From NCBI RefSeq assembly GCF_002024505.1, contig NZ_CP019402.1:930001-994000 (forward strand): DNA of 64,000 nt, given 5' to 3'. Positions 8,003 through 16,453 of this stretch are shown piece by piece. The stretch is from Plantibacter flavus. GTDB lineage: Bacteria > Actinomycetota > Actinomycetes > Actinomycetales > Microbacteriaceae. The notes under the pieces were generated by a model, which saw only the letters and a list, made by a program, of their open reading frames with translations, ran no database searches and was not told where the DNA came from. Position numbers and translations under genes: made by a program. Numbering within the stretch: position 1 is the first letter of the stretch; the number at the start of each line of letters is the position of its first letter.

Positions 8003-9779
8003 TGGCGGGGGTGGCGGTGGCTGCGGCGATGGCGTCGGCGGCTCGGACGAGGGTGAGGTGCGAGAGCGCCTGCGGGGTGTTACCGACCTGCCGCGCCTGC
8101 TGCACGTCGTACTCCTCGGACAGCAGGCCCAGGTCGTTGCGGAAGGACAGCAGCCGGTCCATCAGCTCGCGGGCGTCGTCGAGTCGGCCCGAGGCCGCGT
8201 ACTGCTGCACGAGCCAGAACGAGCACGCGAGGAACGGGTGTTCATCGCCCGGCAGACCGTCGACCCCGCTCGTGGTGCGGTAGCGCAGGAGGAGACCGTC
8301 CTGGAGGAGGTCCTCCTCGATGGCGGCCACCGTCGCGAGCATGCGCGGGTCGTCGGGCGCCACGTAGCCGATCTGCGCGAGGACGAGCAGGGACGCGTCG
8401 ACCTCGGTCGTCCCGGCGTGCTGGACGTAGCACCCGCGTGCGTGGTCGACGTTCTCGCGCTCGATCGTCTCGCGGAGCGTCTCGCGCAGGGCCTCCCAGC
8501 GTTCGACGGGCCCGTCCAGGCCGTGCTCGCGGACCGCGCGGACGCCGCGGTCGAGCGCCGCCCAGATCATGGCGCGCGAGTGGGTGAAGTGCTGCTCGTC
8601 GCCCCGTACCTCCCAGATGCCACGGTCGGGGCGGTTCCAGTGCTCCTCGAGGACGCCGAGCAGGGCGCGCTGGAGGCTCCACGAGAAGTCGTCGTCCGCG
8701 AGACCGACCGCGCGTGCCTCGTCGAGGGCGATCATCACGGACCCGAAGACGTCGCCCTGGTACTGCGTGTAGGCGCCGTTGCCGACGCGCACCGGGGCGG
8801 CACCGAGGTAGCCGGGGAGGCTGTCGAGCTCCTCCTCCACGAGGTGGCGTTCGCCCGCGAGGCCGTACATGATCTGCAGATCGTTCGGATCACCGGCGAT
8901 AGCCCGGAGGAGCCACCTGCGCCAATCGTGCGCCTCCTCGGTGAAGCCGTGCTGCATGAGGGCTTCGAGGGTCAGCGAGGCGTCGCGCAACCAGACGTAG
9001 CGGTAGTCCCAGTTGCGGACGCCCCCGAACGACTCCGGCAGGCTCGTGGTCGCGGCTGCGACGATGCCGCCGGTGTCCTCGTGCGTGAGGGCGCGGAGGA
9101 CGAGCAGCGACCGCACGACCGCCTCCTCGTACTCGGCCGCGGGATCGCAGCGGGACGCCCAGTCGCGCCACCAGGCGATCGTGTGGTCGATCCGCTGACC
9201 GACGTCGACCGGGTCCGGCACTTCGCGGTGCGAGGGGTACCAGGTGAGGGTGAGGTCGACGGTGTCGCCCGCGGACACCTCGACGGTCGCCGAGTGGGCG
9301 TGATCGGAGGCCGTCAGGTGCACGCCGCGGACCACGACGGCATCGGGGCCGGCGACCGCGACGATCCCGGATCCATCCGGGAGCTGCCGCACCCAGGGGA
9401 TCGCGTCGGCGTACCCGAAGCGGAGGCGCACCTCGACGTCGACCGCGACGGTGCCGCTGAGTCCTTCGACCCGGCGGACCACATCCGCCCGGCGGTCGCC
9501 GTGGGGCATGAGGTCGGTCACGCGCACCTGGCCGTCGGGGGTCGTCCAGACGGTTTCGAGGACGAAGGTGTCGTCGAGGTAGGCGCGGCTCGCCGTCGCC
9601 CGAGCGTCGGCGGGCCGGACCGTCCAGCATCCGTGGTCCTCGGTGCCGAGCAGCGCGCCGAACATCGACGGCGAGTCGAAGCGGGGGAGGCACAGCCAGT
9701 CGATGCTGCCTTCCGACGAGACGAGCGCGGCGGTGTGGCAATCACCGATGAGGGCGTAATCCTCGATGGGGCTGGGCAT
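7977..9779 (-). CDS. glycoside hydrolase family 15 protein, probable trehalase/glucoamylase-like
   Basis: 600 residues, the usual length for actinobacterial GH15. An N-terminal beta-sandwich (IEDYALIGDCHTAALVSSEG, SIDWLCLPRFDSPSMFGALL) precedes an (alpha/alpha)6 barrel with NWDYRYVWLRDAS, which binds the sugar. The general acid is expected in GIWEVRG and the general base in LLSEEYD; both are present. Mycobacterial and Streptomyces relatives were shown to be alpha,alpha-trehalases, so trehalose hydrolysis is the best guess and glucoamylase activity the alternative. There is no signal peptide, so it is cytoplasmic. No trehalose synthesis gene is nearby. Confidence 0.88.
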   Translation of the reverse strand: MPSPIEDYALIGDCHTAALVSSEGSIDWLCLPRFDSPSMFGALLGTEDHGCWTVRPADARATASRAYLDDTFVLETVWTTPDGQVRVTDLMPHGDRRADVVRRVEGLSGTVAVDVEVRLRFGYADAIPWVRQLPDGSGIVAVAGPDAVVVRGVHLTASDHAHSATVEVSAGDTVDLTLTWYPSHREVPDPVDVGQRIDHTIAWWRDWASRCDPAAEYEEAVVRSLLVLRALTHEDTGGIVAAATTSLPESFGGVRNWDYRYVWLRDASLTLEALMQHGFTEEAHDWRRWLLRAIAGDPNDLQIMYGLAGERHLVEEELDSLPGYLGAAPVRVGNGAYTQYQGDVFGSVMIALDEARAVGLADDDFSWSLQRALLGVLEEHWNRPDRGIWEVRGDEQHFTHSRAMIWAALDRGVRAVREHGLDGPVERWEALRETLRETIERENVDHARGCYVQHAGTTEVDASLLVLAQIGYVAPDDPRMLATVAAIEEDLLQDGLLLRYRTTSGVDGLPGDEHPFLACSFWLVQQYAASGRLDDARELMDRLLSFRNDLGLLSEEYDVQQARQVGNTPQALSHLTLVRAADAIAAATATPASPRTVTNG

Positions 9780-10083
9780 GCACCCATGCTGCCACGCCGC
9801 CGTGCGCGTGCCTGGGAGTGATGCTCCGTGACTTCTCAGGAGGGATCGGGTAACGTAGGTGAGTCGGCTCGAGACACCGCGTTTGTACCGCGGAGGGTTA
9901 TGTCAGTCTGGTGGGCCGGTTTCGTCGGAGAGAACTCCGCGAACACACACATGATGTGGACGGCCCCGGCCAGTGATCGCCCGGGTATGAGCATGCCGCA
10001 GCGCAGCCGAGGTTTCGGATGGCGCTGTGTGAGTCATGCAGGTTGTTCATGCGAACGAGTTATAACCCGGAAAGCATTTCTCC
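9780..10083 (+). other. 304-bp leader/intergenic region upstream of the DEAD-box helicase
   Basis: No credible gene. A small CCGCG/CGCGG hairpin lies near 9878-9892. A TATAAC -10-like hexamer at 10061-10066 lacks a well-spaced -35. GGAAAG at 10069-10074 is the probable ribosome site for the helicase ATG (9-nt spacing). A long untranslated leader would fit the cold- or RNA-structure-responsive control known for some DEAD-box helicases, but no known riboswitch is recognisable. Confidence 0.5.
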
Positions 10084-12351
10084 ATGCCCAAGAACAACAC
10101 CCCCGCCGGCAAACGCCCGGCCAAGAACTTCGACCCCAAGTCCAAGTACGGCGAGAACAAGCGGCCCTTCGGCTCACGCCCCGGCGCGAAGTCCGGCAGC
10201 AAGAGCGAAGGCCACCGCGGCTACCGTCCCGACGCCGGTGGAGCGCCGCAGAAGTCTCGCTGGAACGCAGACGAGCGTGCCGAGCGCGCCGCCCGCTTCG
10301 AGTCTGAGGAGCGCGGCGACCGCGCACCCCGCGGCGACCGCAACGAGCGCCCCGCGTACAACCGTGGTGGCGACCGCAATGAGCGTCCTGCGTACAACCG
10401 TGGTGGCGACCGCAATGAGCGTCCTGCGTACAACCGTGGTGGCGACCGCAATGAGCGTCCTGCGTACAACCGTGGTGGCGACCGGAACGAGCGTCCTGCG
10501 TACAACCGTGGTGAGCGGACTGAACGTCCGTCCTACGGCGACCGGAACGAGCGTCCTGCGTACAACCGTGGTGGTGACCGGAACGAGCGTCCTGCGTACA
10601 ACCGTGGCGAGCGGTCCGAGCGTCCGTCCTACGGCGATCGGAACGAGCGCCCGTCGTACAACCGCGGCGAGCGGACCGAGCGTCCATCCTACGGTGACCG
10701 GAACGAGCGCCCGTCGTACAACCGCGGCGAGCGGACCGAGCGTCCCTCGTACGGCGACCGGAACGAGCGTCCTGCGTACAACCGTGGTGAGCGGTCCGAG
10801 CGTCCCTCGTACGGTGACCGGAACGACCGTCCCGCGTACAACCGTGGTGGCGACCGCAACGAGCGCCCGGCCTACAACCCGGGTGAGCGCACGGAGCGTC
10901 CCTCCTACGGCGACCGCACCGAGCGTCCGTCCTACGGGGACCGCCCGGCTCGCCAGGGTGACCCGCGTCAGGCGAACCGCACCGACCGCCCCGCGCGTTC
11001 GTACGATGACCGCCCCAAGCGGTCCTTCCACGACCGCCCGAAGCGCTCGTTCGACGACCGCGGCGCGTCCGACGCCGGCCGTGGCAGCGACTACTACCCG
11101 AAGCGCGACGCCGGCTCCTACACGCCCCAGGACGACGTGGTACTCGAGCGCCTCGAGGCCGACGCGATCCAGGCCGGCGACGTCGAGGGTGTGACCTTCG
11201 AGAGCCTCGGCCTCGGCGGCAACATCGTCCGTGCGCTCGCCGAGCTCGGCGCCGACAGCCCGTTCCCGATCCAGGCGGCGACCATCCCGGATGTCATCGC
11301 GGGCCGCGACGTGCTCGGACGTGGCCGCACCGGCTCCGGCAAGACCATCGCCTTCGGTGCCCCGCTCGTCGAGAAGCTCATGGAGAACGGCGGCGGCAAG
11401 AACCGCAAGCCGGGTCGCAAGCCCCGCGCCCTCATCCTCGCCCCGACGCGTGAGCTCGCCCTGCAGATCGACCGCACCGTGCAGCCCATCGCGCGCGCCG
11501 TCGGCCTCTTCACCACGCAGATCTACGGCGGTGTCCCGCAGGGTCGCCAGGTCGGCGCACTGCAGCGCGGCGTCGACATCATCGTCGGTACGCCCGGTCG
11601 CATCGAGGACCTCATCGAGCAGGGTCGCCTCGACCTCTCGCAGGTCACCGTGACCGTCCTCGACGAGGCCGACCACATGTGCGACCTCGGCTTCCTCGAG
11701 CCCGTGCAGCGCATCCTGCGTCGCACCGCGCCCGACGGCCAGAAGCTCCTCTTCTCCGCCACCCTCGACAAGGGTGTCGCAGCCCTCGTCAACGAGTTCC
11801 TCCCGAACCCGTCGGTGCACGAGGTCGCCGGTGAGGACCAGGCGTCCTCCACGATCGACCACCGCGTGCTGGTGGTCGAGCACAAGGGCAAGGACCGCCT
11901 CATCGAGGAGCTCGTCAACCGCACCGAGAAGACCCTCGTGTTCGCCCGCACCCGGGCGTACGCCGAGCGTCTCGCGGAGCAGCTCGGCATGGCGGGCATC
12001 CCCGCCGTCTCGCTCCACGGCGACCTCAACCAGGCGCGCCGCACGCGCAACCTGGAGAAGCTCACCTCGGGTCGGGTCAACGTGCTCGTCGCCACCGACG
12101 TCGCCGCCCGCGGTATCCACGTCGACGACATCACGCTCGTCGTGCAGGCCGACGCCCCGGACGAGTACAAGACGTACCTGCACCGTGCCGGCCGCACCGG
12201 TCGTGCCGGCAAGATCGGTCGCGTCGTCACGATCATCCCCAAGGCCCGTCGCCGCAGGATGACCGAACTGCTCGACCGCGCTGAGATCGAGGCCGCGTTC
12301 GACGACGCCGCCCCCGGCGACCAGCTCGTCGAGGACATCGCCACCGCGTAG
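10084..12351 (+). CDS. DEAD-box ATP-dependent RNA helicase with repetitive disordered N-terminus
   Basis: 755 residues. Residues 1 to about 360 are low-complexity and basic, dominated by 12-residue GDRNERPAYNRG and 20-residue ERTERPSYGDRNERPAYNRG units. A canonical helicase core follows: Q motif (FESLGLGGN, then FPIQ), Walker A GRTGSGKT near residue 415, PTRELALQI, TPGRIEDL, DEAD near 527, SAT, ARGIHV, and HRAGRTGRAG near 700. It should remodel RNA or ribosomal particles in the cytoplasm. RNA helicases with basic repeat tails exist elsewhere, but those tails are usually C-terminal RGG regions; here the expansion is N-terminal and unusually regular. Confidence 0.93.
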   Translation: MPKNNTPAGKRPAKNFDPKSKYGENKRPFGSRPGAKSGSKSEGHRGYRPDAGGAPQKSRWNADERAERAARFESEERGDRAPRGDRNERPAYNRGGDRNERPAYNRGGDRNERPAYNRGGDRNERPAYNRGGDRNERPAYNRGERTERPSYGDRNERPAYNRGGDRNERPAYNRGERSERPSYGDRNERPSYNRGERTERPSYGDRNERPSYNRGERTERPSYGDRNERPAYNRGERSERPSYGDRNDRPAYNRGGDRNERPAYNPGERTERPSYGDRTERPSYGDRPARQGDPRQANRTDRPARSYDDRPKRSFHDRPKRSFDDRGASDAGRGSDYYPKRDAGSYTPQDDVVLERLEADAIQAGDVEGVTFESLGLGGNIVRALAELGADSPFPIQAATIPDVIAGRDVLGRGRTGSGKTIAFGAPLVEKLMENGGGKNRKPGRKPRALILAPTRELALQIDRTVQPIARAVGLFTTQIYGGVPQGRQVGALQRGVDIIVGTPGRIEDLIEQGRLDLSQVTVTVLDEADHMCDLGFLEPVQRILRRTAPDGQKLLFSATLDKGVAALVNEFLPNPSVHEVAGEDQASSTIDHRVLVVEHKGKDRLIEELVNRTEKTLVFARTRAYAERLAEQLGMAGIPAVSLHGDLNQARRTRNLEKLTSGRVNVLVATDVAARGIHVDDITLVVQADAPDEYKTYLHRAGRTGRAGKIGRVVTIIPKARRRRMTELLDRAEIEAAFDDAAPGDQLVEDIATA
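10333..10950 (+). repeat. coding tandem repeats (36-nt and 60-nt units) in the helicase
   Basis: The 36-nt unit beginning GGCGACCGCAATGAGCGTCC occurs three times identically in a row around 10370-10480. Diverged copies occur on both sides, mixed with 60-nt units that add Glu-Arg-Thr/Ser-Glu-Arg-Pro-Ser-Tyr. All units keep the frame. Identity at synonymous sites points to recent expansion, so copy number probably varies between strains. Confidence 0.9.
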
Positions 12352-12366
12352 TCCGCACCGCAGCAG

Positions 12367-12400
12367 GAACGCCCGCCGAGCTCACGCTCGGCGGGCGTTC
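12367..12400. terminator. bidirectional stem-loop terminator
   Basis: A perfect 14-bp stem (GAACGCCCGCCGAG with its complement) and a 6-nt loop lie between the convergent helicase and carboxylesterase genes. Confidence 0.88.
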
Positions 12401-12407
12401 TCGCGTG

Positions 12408-13925
12408 TCAGGGGGTGAGGGCCGCCCGCTCGTCGTCGCGCGGGGCGAGGACGACGGCGTCGTCGACCCCGTCGAAGGTCCGGACCGGGCGGGTGGCGTC
12501 CCAGCGCTGCCAGCCCGGGTCGCCTGCCTTCGCGAACGCGACCCAGGCGTCGTGCATCGCGGTCGCGAGCGACTGCGGGGCCGAGCGGCCAGCCATCCGG
12601 ACGGCCTCCGGGGAGTCGAGGTGGTCGAAGACGAAGCCGATCTCCATCGCGTGGGCCGCACCGAGCTCACCTTCGCCGTCCCCGCCGACCGGGCTCCGCC
12701 AGGCGAACTCGTACACCCAGGTGTCCGAGCCGTTGTCGGCGCGTGCGTCCGCGAGTTGATTGAGCGGGACGCGGAGCAGGATGTCGGTCGCGATCGCCCC
12801 GAGGATCTCCCCGGACTTCGCTTTCGGACGGTTGCGGCGGAAGGTCCGCACGGCCGAAGCACTGACCCCGAAGCGCAGCCGCGCCGCGAACAGCTGGAGA
12901 CGCGTGATCCGCCGGGCGATACCGGTCGGGACGAGGAACAGGCGGTGTTCCTCGGTCGTCGTCCCGATGAGCACGGGGATGTCGGCGGAGCCGCCCGACA
13001 CCAGGGCGTCCAGCGGACTCAGCGGCGCGAGTGGTGACGACGTCGTGATCGAGAACCCCGGACCGCCGGTCAGTGGGTTGCCGCCACCCATGACCCGTTC
13101 CTGGGCCCCGACGAGTCCCTCCGGCGGCACTCGGCGGAAGCCGGCTCGGGTGGTCGGGACGCCGAGGTCCTTGCCCATGAGCTTCGAGATCCGGCCGGAG
13201 CGCTCTCGGGGTTCCGAGCGCAGCGGGCCGCTCTGGATGATCGCCCGTCGCATCACGGACGAGGCGTCCGGGTGCGCGAGGAGTGCCGCTACCGAGGCTC
13301 CGCCCGCGGACTCTCCGAAGACGGTGACGTTGTCGGGGTCACCGCCGAAGCGGGCGATCTCGTCCTGCACCCACGTCAACGCGGCGAGTTGGTCGGCGAG
13401 ACCGAGGTTCAGCGGGACGTCGTCGAGTACCGAGAACCCCTCGGACCCGAGGCGGTAGTTGACGGAGACGAGGACGACGCCGTCGCGCGCGAACGCGGTG
13501 CCGTCGTACGAGTCGAGTGCGTTGGAGCCGTGTACGAGCGAGCCGCCGTGGATCCACACCATGACCGGGAGCGGGGTGTCGGACCGCTCGGCCGGGGTCC
13601 AGATGTTGAGGTTCAGGATCTCATTGCCCGGCACCGTCACGGTGGCGAGCAGCTCGCCGACCGCGCCGGCGTAGGGCGGCTGCGGGGCGGTCGCACCGGG
13701 ACGGGTCGCATCGCGGGGGTCCTCCCAGGGGACGACCGGCTGGGGGAGTCGGAAGCGGTCGTCACCGAACGGAGCTGCCGCGTACGGGATACCGAGGAAT
13801 CGGGAGACACCGGCTTCGGTGAGCCCGGTGATCGGGCCGCTGCCGGTGGCGATGGTGACCGGTGTCGATCCGTCAGGCGCCGGGATCGGTTCGCCGGTCG
13901 GTTCCAGGCCAGGGTCGATGCTCAT
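12408..13925 (-). CDS. type-B carboxylesterase
   Basis: 505 residues from ATG 13925. The alpha/beta hydrolase fold shows FLGIPYAAAP at the N-terminus, the oxyanion-hole motif WIHGGSLVHG, and the nucleophile elbow VFGESAGGAS with Ser near residue 200. A probable catalytic His lies in GAAHAMEIGFVFD near residue 420. These match the carboxylesterase type B/para-nitrobenzyl esterase family, which hydrolyses esters of varied acids and alcohols. No signal peptide is visible, so it is probably intracellular. The longer frame starting at 14165 overlaps the GNAT gene and was rejected. The physiological substrate is unknown. Confidence 0.9.
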   Translation of the reverse strand: MSIDPGLEPTGEPIPAPDGSTPVTIATGSGPITGLTEAGVSRFLGIPYAAAPFGDDRFRLPQPVVPWEDPRDATRPGATAPQPPYAGAVGELLATVTVPGNEILNLNIWTPAERSDTPLPVMVWIHGGSLVHGSNALDSYDGTAFARDGVVLVSVNYRLGSEGFSVLDDVPLNLGLADQLAALTWVQDEIARFGGDPDNVTVFGESAGGASVAALLAHPDASSVMRRAIIQSGPLRSEPRERSGRISKLMGKDLGVPTTRAGFRRVPPEGLVGAQERVMGGGNPLTGGPGFSITTSSPLAPLSPLDALVSGGSADIPVLIGTTTEEHRLFLVPTGIARRITRLQLFAARLRFGVSASAVRTFRRNRPKAKSGEILGAIATDILLRVPLNQLADARADNGSDTWVYEFAWRSPVGGDGEGELGAAHAMEIGFVFDHLDSPEAVRMAGRSAPQSLATAMHDAWVAFAKAGDPGWQRWDATRPVRTFDGVDDAVVLAPRDDERAALTP

Positions 13926-13992
13926 ACGGGTCCGTTCGTCGATGCTCGGGTGACCAACTGTATCGACGCCGCGTGTGCGGAAGACTGGGCTG

Positions 13993-14415
13993 ATGCAGAT
14001 CCGTCCCTTCACGCCGTCCGACACCGAGGCCGTCATCGCCCTCTGGCACACCGTCGGGCTCACCCGACCGTGGAACGACCCGGCGAAGGACATCGAGCGC
14101 AAGTCGACGACGCAGCCCGAGCTGTTCCTCGTCGCGGCGGATGCCGACGGCGCCCTCGTCGGCACCGCGATGGTGGGGTACGACGGCCACCGCGGTTGGG
14201 TGCACTACCTGGCGGTGTCGCCGGCCCAGCAGGGCGGCGGGCTCGGACGGCAGCTCATGACCGAGGCCGAACGCCTGCTCACCGAACTCGGGTGCCCGAA
14301 GATCAACCTCATGGTCAGGACGGGCAACGACCGGGTGATCGGCTTCTACGAGGCGCTCGGGTACGGCACCGACGAGGTCGCGCTGCTCAGCAAGCGGCTC
14401 ATCCCCGACGCCTGA
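13993..14415 (+). CDS. GNAT-family N-acetyltransferase, YpeA-like
   Basis: 140 residues starting MQIRPFTPSDTEAVIALWH. The acetyl-CoA pyrophosphate loop is in VSPAQQGGGLGRQLM, preceded by beta-4 (GWVHYLAV) and followed by INLMVRTGN and GFYEALGYG. This is the arrangement of small YpeA-type acetyltransferases, whose substrates are mostly unknown. I chose the ATG at 13993; the longer ATG at 13975 lacks homologous sequence. An AAGACT hexamer ends 6 nt before the start and may act as a leaderless -10. Confidence 0.85.
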   Translation: MQIRPFTPSDTEAVIALWHTVGLTRPWNDPAKDIERKSTTQPELFLVAADADGALVGTAMVGYDGHRGWVHYLAVSPAQQGGGLGRQLMTEAERLLTELGCPKINLMVRTGNDRVIGFYEALGYGTDEVALLSKRLIPDA

Positions 14416-14420
14416 CGTCG

Positions 14421-14480
14421 GTTCGTTCGCCCATTCTTGGGCGAGGGAGTCCTCGTTCGCCCGAGAATGGGCGAACGAAC
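14421..14480. repeat. nested inverted repeat (24-bp arms, each arm itself a hairpin)
   Basis: The arms at 14421-14444 and 14457-14480 pair over 24 bp with one G.T-type mismatch and a 12-nt loop. Within each arm, TCGCCCA...TGGGCGA or TTCGCCC...GGGCGAA also folds alone, so the DNA or RNA can form one long stem or two hairpins. It separates the convergent GNAT and radical SAM genes and may be a terminator or a REP-like element. Confidence 0.85.
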
Positions 14481-14483
14481 GGG

Positions 14484-15575
14484 TCAGAAGAGGGTCGGCT
14501 GGACCTGCAGGCCGGTCGTGACGAATTCCGGGGCGCGCTTGCGCAGCTCGGCCCGCTCGCCGTACCCGTCGCGCAACATGCCGAGCGCCGACGAGCGGAC
14601 ACCTCCGGTAGCGGGGTCTTCGGTGCCGCGCTCGAGCCCGTGCTCGCGGATCATCGGGCGGATGCGCGCGGCGAGCCACTTCCGGTACTCCTTCGGGGCG
14701 TAGGTGCCGTCGGCGTACATCGAGGTGTAGCGGTCGACGAGCTCGGGGTGCTCCCGCGACAGCCACTGCATGAACCAGGGTTTGACGCCGGCTTTCAGGT
14801 ACAGGGTCGAGAAGAGGACAGTGCTCGCGCCCGCCTCGCGGATGCGCGACAGGGCGAGGTCGAGGTGGTCGACGGTGTCGGTCAGGTAGGGGAGGATCGG
14901 CATCATGAAGACCCCGACGTCGAAGCCGAGGTCGGCAGCAGCGCGGACGGTCGCGAGTCTGGCCGCCGCGGTCGGGGTTCCGGGTTCGATCGATTGCTGG
15001 AGCTCGTCGTCGTAGATGGCGATCGACATGGCGAGGTCGACCGGTACGCGTTGAGCGACCTCGGCCAGAAGGGGCAGGTCTCGCCGGAGCAGGGTGCCCT
15101 TCGTCAGGATCGAGAACGGGGTCCCCGAGTCGGCGAGGGCGTTGATGATCCCCGGCATGAGCCGGTACTTGCCCTCGGCGCGCTGATACGGGTCGGTGTT
15201 CGTGCCGAGCGCCACCGGGTGCCTGCCCCAGCTCACCTTCCCGAGCTCCTTCTCGAGGACCTCGGCGACGTTCACCTTGACGATGAGCTGCGAGTCGAAA
15301 TCCTTCCCGGCGTCGAGGTCCAGATACGAATGCGTCGGTCGGGCGAAGCAGTACACGCAGGCATGGGAGCAGCCCCGATAGGGGTTGATGGTCCACCCGA
15401 AGGGCATCACGGACTGACCGGGCACGCGGTTGAGCGCGGACTTCGCGAGCACCTCGTGGAAGGTGATCCCGGCGAACTCCGGCGTCTGGACGCTGCGCAC
15501 CAGATTGTTCAGCTTCGCGAGGCCAGGCAGCGCCGACGTCGTCTCAACCCCGAGTTCCTGTCCGCTCCACCGCAT
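14484..15575 (-). CDS. Rv2578c-type radical SAM protein
   Basis: 363 residues starting MRWSGQELG. The [4Fe-4S] ligands are in GCSHACVYCFAR (Cys69, Cys73, Cys76), the CxxxCxxC radical SAM signature. HPVALGTNTDPYQRAEG and FSILTKGTLLRRD are typical of the SPL-like subfamily that includes M. tuberculosis Rv2578c, whose reaction is unknown. A palindromic SOS box lies 11-22 nt upstream of the start, and I recall Rv2578c being listed among LexA-regulated genes, so a role in DNA-damage response is likely. The longer upstream frame to 16184 overlaps EcfT and is a shadow. Confidence 0.88.
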   Translation of the reverse strand: MRWSGQELGVETTSALPGLAKLNNLVRSVQTPEFAGITFHEVLAKSALNRVPGQSVMPFGWTINPYRGCSHACVYCFARPTHSYLDLDAGKDFDSQLIVKVNVAEVLEKELGKVSWGRHPVALGTNTDPYQRAEGKYRLMPGIINALADSGTPFSILTKGTLLRRDLPLLAEVAQRVPVDLAMSIAIYDDELQQSIEPGTPTAAARLATVRAAADLGFDVGVFMMPILPYLTDTVDHLDLALSRIREAGASTVLFSTLYLKAGVKPWFMQWLSREHPELVDRYTSMYADGTYAPKEYRKWLAARIRPMIREHGLERGTEDPATGGVRSSALGMLRDGYGERAELRKRAPEFVTTGLQVQPTLF

Positions 15576-15585
15576 GCCTCCATTA

Positions 15586-15597
15586 GAACATATGTTC
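15586..15597. promoter_or_regulatory. LexA/SOS box upstream of the radical SAM gene
   Basis: GAACATATGTTC is a perfect 12-bp palindrome. On the minus strand it reads TCGAACATATGTTCT, matching the actinobacterial SOS consensus (TCGAAC-N4-GTTCGA) except at the outermost bases. It overlaps a TATGTT -10-like hexamer and lies just before the start codon. Confidence 0.8.
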
Positions 15598-15622
15598 GAC
15601 TCATCAGGATGACTCCGGACGG

Positions 15623-16453
15623 TCAGTTCCGGGCGACGGGACCGGGCCCGGCGGCGAGGCTCCACCAGAGGAGGGCGGCGCTCACGAGCCAGAAGGCGAC
15701 CATGAAGCACCAGTCGCGGGTGCGGAAGGGGATGCGGGTCCGCTCCGTGCGCTGCGGATGGGCACCGAAGGCGCGGGAGTCCATGGCGAGCGCGACCCGC
15801 TCCGCATGACGGATGGCACCGGCCAGCAGCGGCACGACGGTGCCGGCGGCGCGGCGGACGGCGGCGATCGGTCCGCGACCCTCGGCCATCCCGCGGACGC
15901 GGTGGGCGGAACGGATGACCTCCAGCTCGTGCCCGAACCGCGGCACGAACCGGTAGGCGGCGAGCGCCGTGTACCCGATCCGGTAGGGCACGTGCAGCTG
16001 CTGGATCATCGCGCGGACGAACTCCGGGCCGGTCGAGGTGAGGCCGCCGATGCAGGCGAGGACGAGGAGGGCCGCGAGCCGCAGGGCCGTCGCGAGGCCG
16101 ACGAGCAGCGCCCCGAGGAAGAACCGGTAGTCGCCGACCTGGAACAGCAGGACGGATCGGTCGACGCGGCTCGGGTCGGTCCACAGGCCGAAGCTGAACG
16201 ACATGATCGCGACGATGAGCGGCAGCGCCACGAAGAGCAGGAGGGCGACCGTCCGCGTCAGGCTGGCTCCGACGAGGATGACGACGACCGCGAGGGCGAT
16301 GAACAGCGCCGGCGTGACCGGGTCCCTCGTGAACGCCAACAGGATCATCGCCGGCAGCGGAGCACCGAGCTTCGCCAGCGGGTTCAACCGGTACAGGAAT
16401 CGACCGGCCGGTGCCGTGCTCGAGGCGTACGGGTCGATCGTCGTGGCGCTCAT
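15623..16453 (-). CDS. ECF transporter transmembrane component (EcfT/YkoC type)
   Basis: 276 residues with about six hydrophobic segments. Its coupling motifs are AHRVRGMAEGRGP and AMDSRAFG, the two conserved Ala-Arg-Gly-type helices by which EcfT proteins contact the ATPases. The start overlaps the stop of the ATPase gene (ATGA), so it is translationally coupled as the last gene of a three-gene operon. With the fused ATPase and the S component it forms a vitamin-type ECF importer at the membrane. Confidence 0.88.
   Translation of the reverse strand: MSATTIDPYASSTAPAGRFLYRLNPLAKLGAPLPAMILLAFTRDPVTPALFIALAVVVILVGASLTRTVALLLFVALPLIVAIMSFSFGLWTDPSRVDRSVLLFQVGDYRFFLGALLVGLATALRLAALLVLACIGGLTSTGPEFVRAMIQQLHVPYRIGYTALAAYRFVPRFGHELEVIRSAHRVRGMAEGRGPIAAVRRAAGTVVPLLAGAIRHAERVALAMDSRAFGAHPQRTERTRIPFRTRDWCFMVAFWLVSAALLWWSLAAGPGPVARN

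Noticed and set aside
9828..10307. 159-residue frame starting before the helicase gene, with GGAGGG near an internal ATG at 9899
   Set aside because: It overlaps the helicase start in another frame and becomes Arg-rich shadow sequence; no recognisable protein. A short leader peptide cannot be excluded.
10333..10950. 36-nt repeats resembling a CRISPR array
   Set aside because: There are no unique spacers; the units are contiguous and in frame inside a helicase gene.
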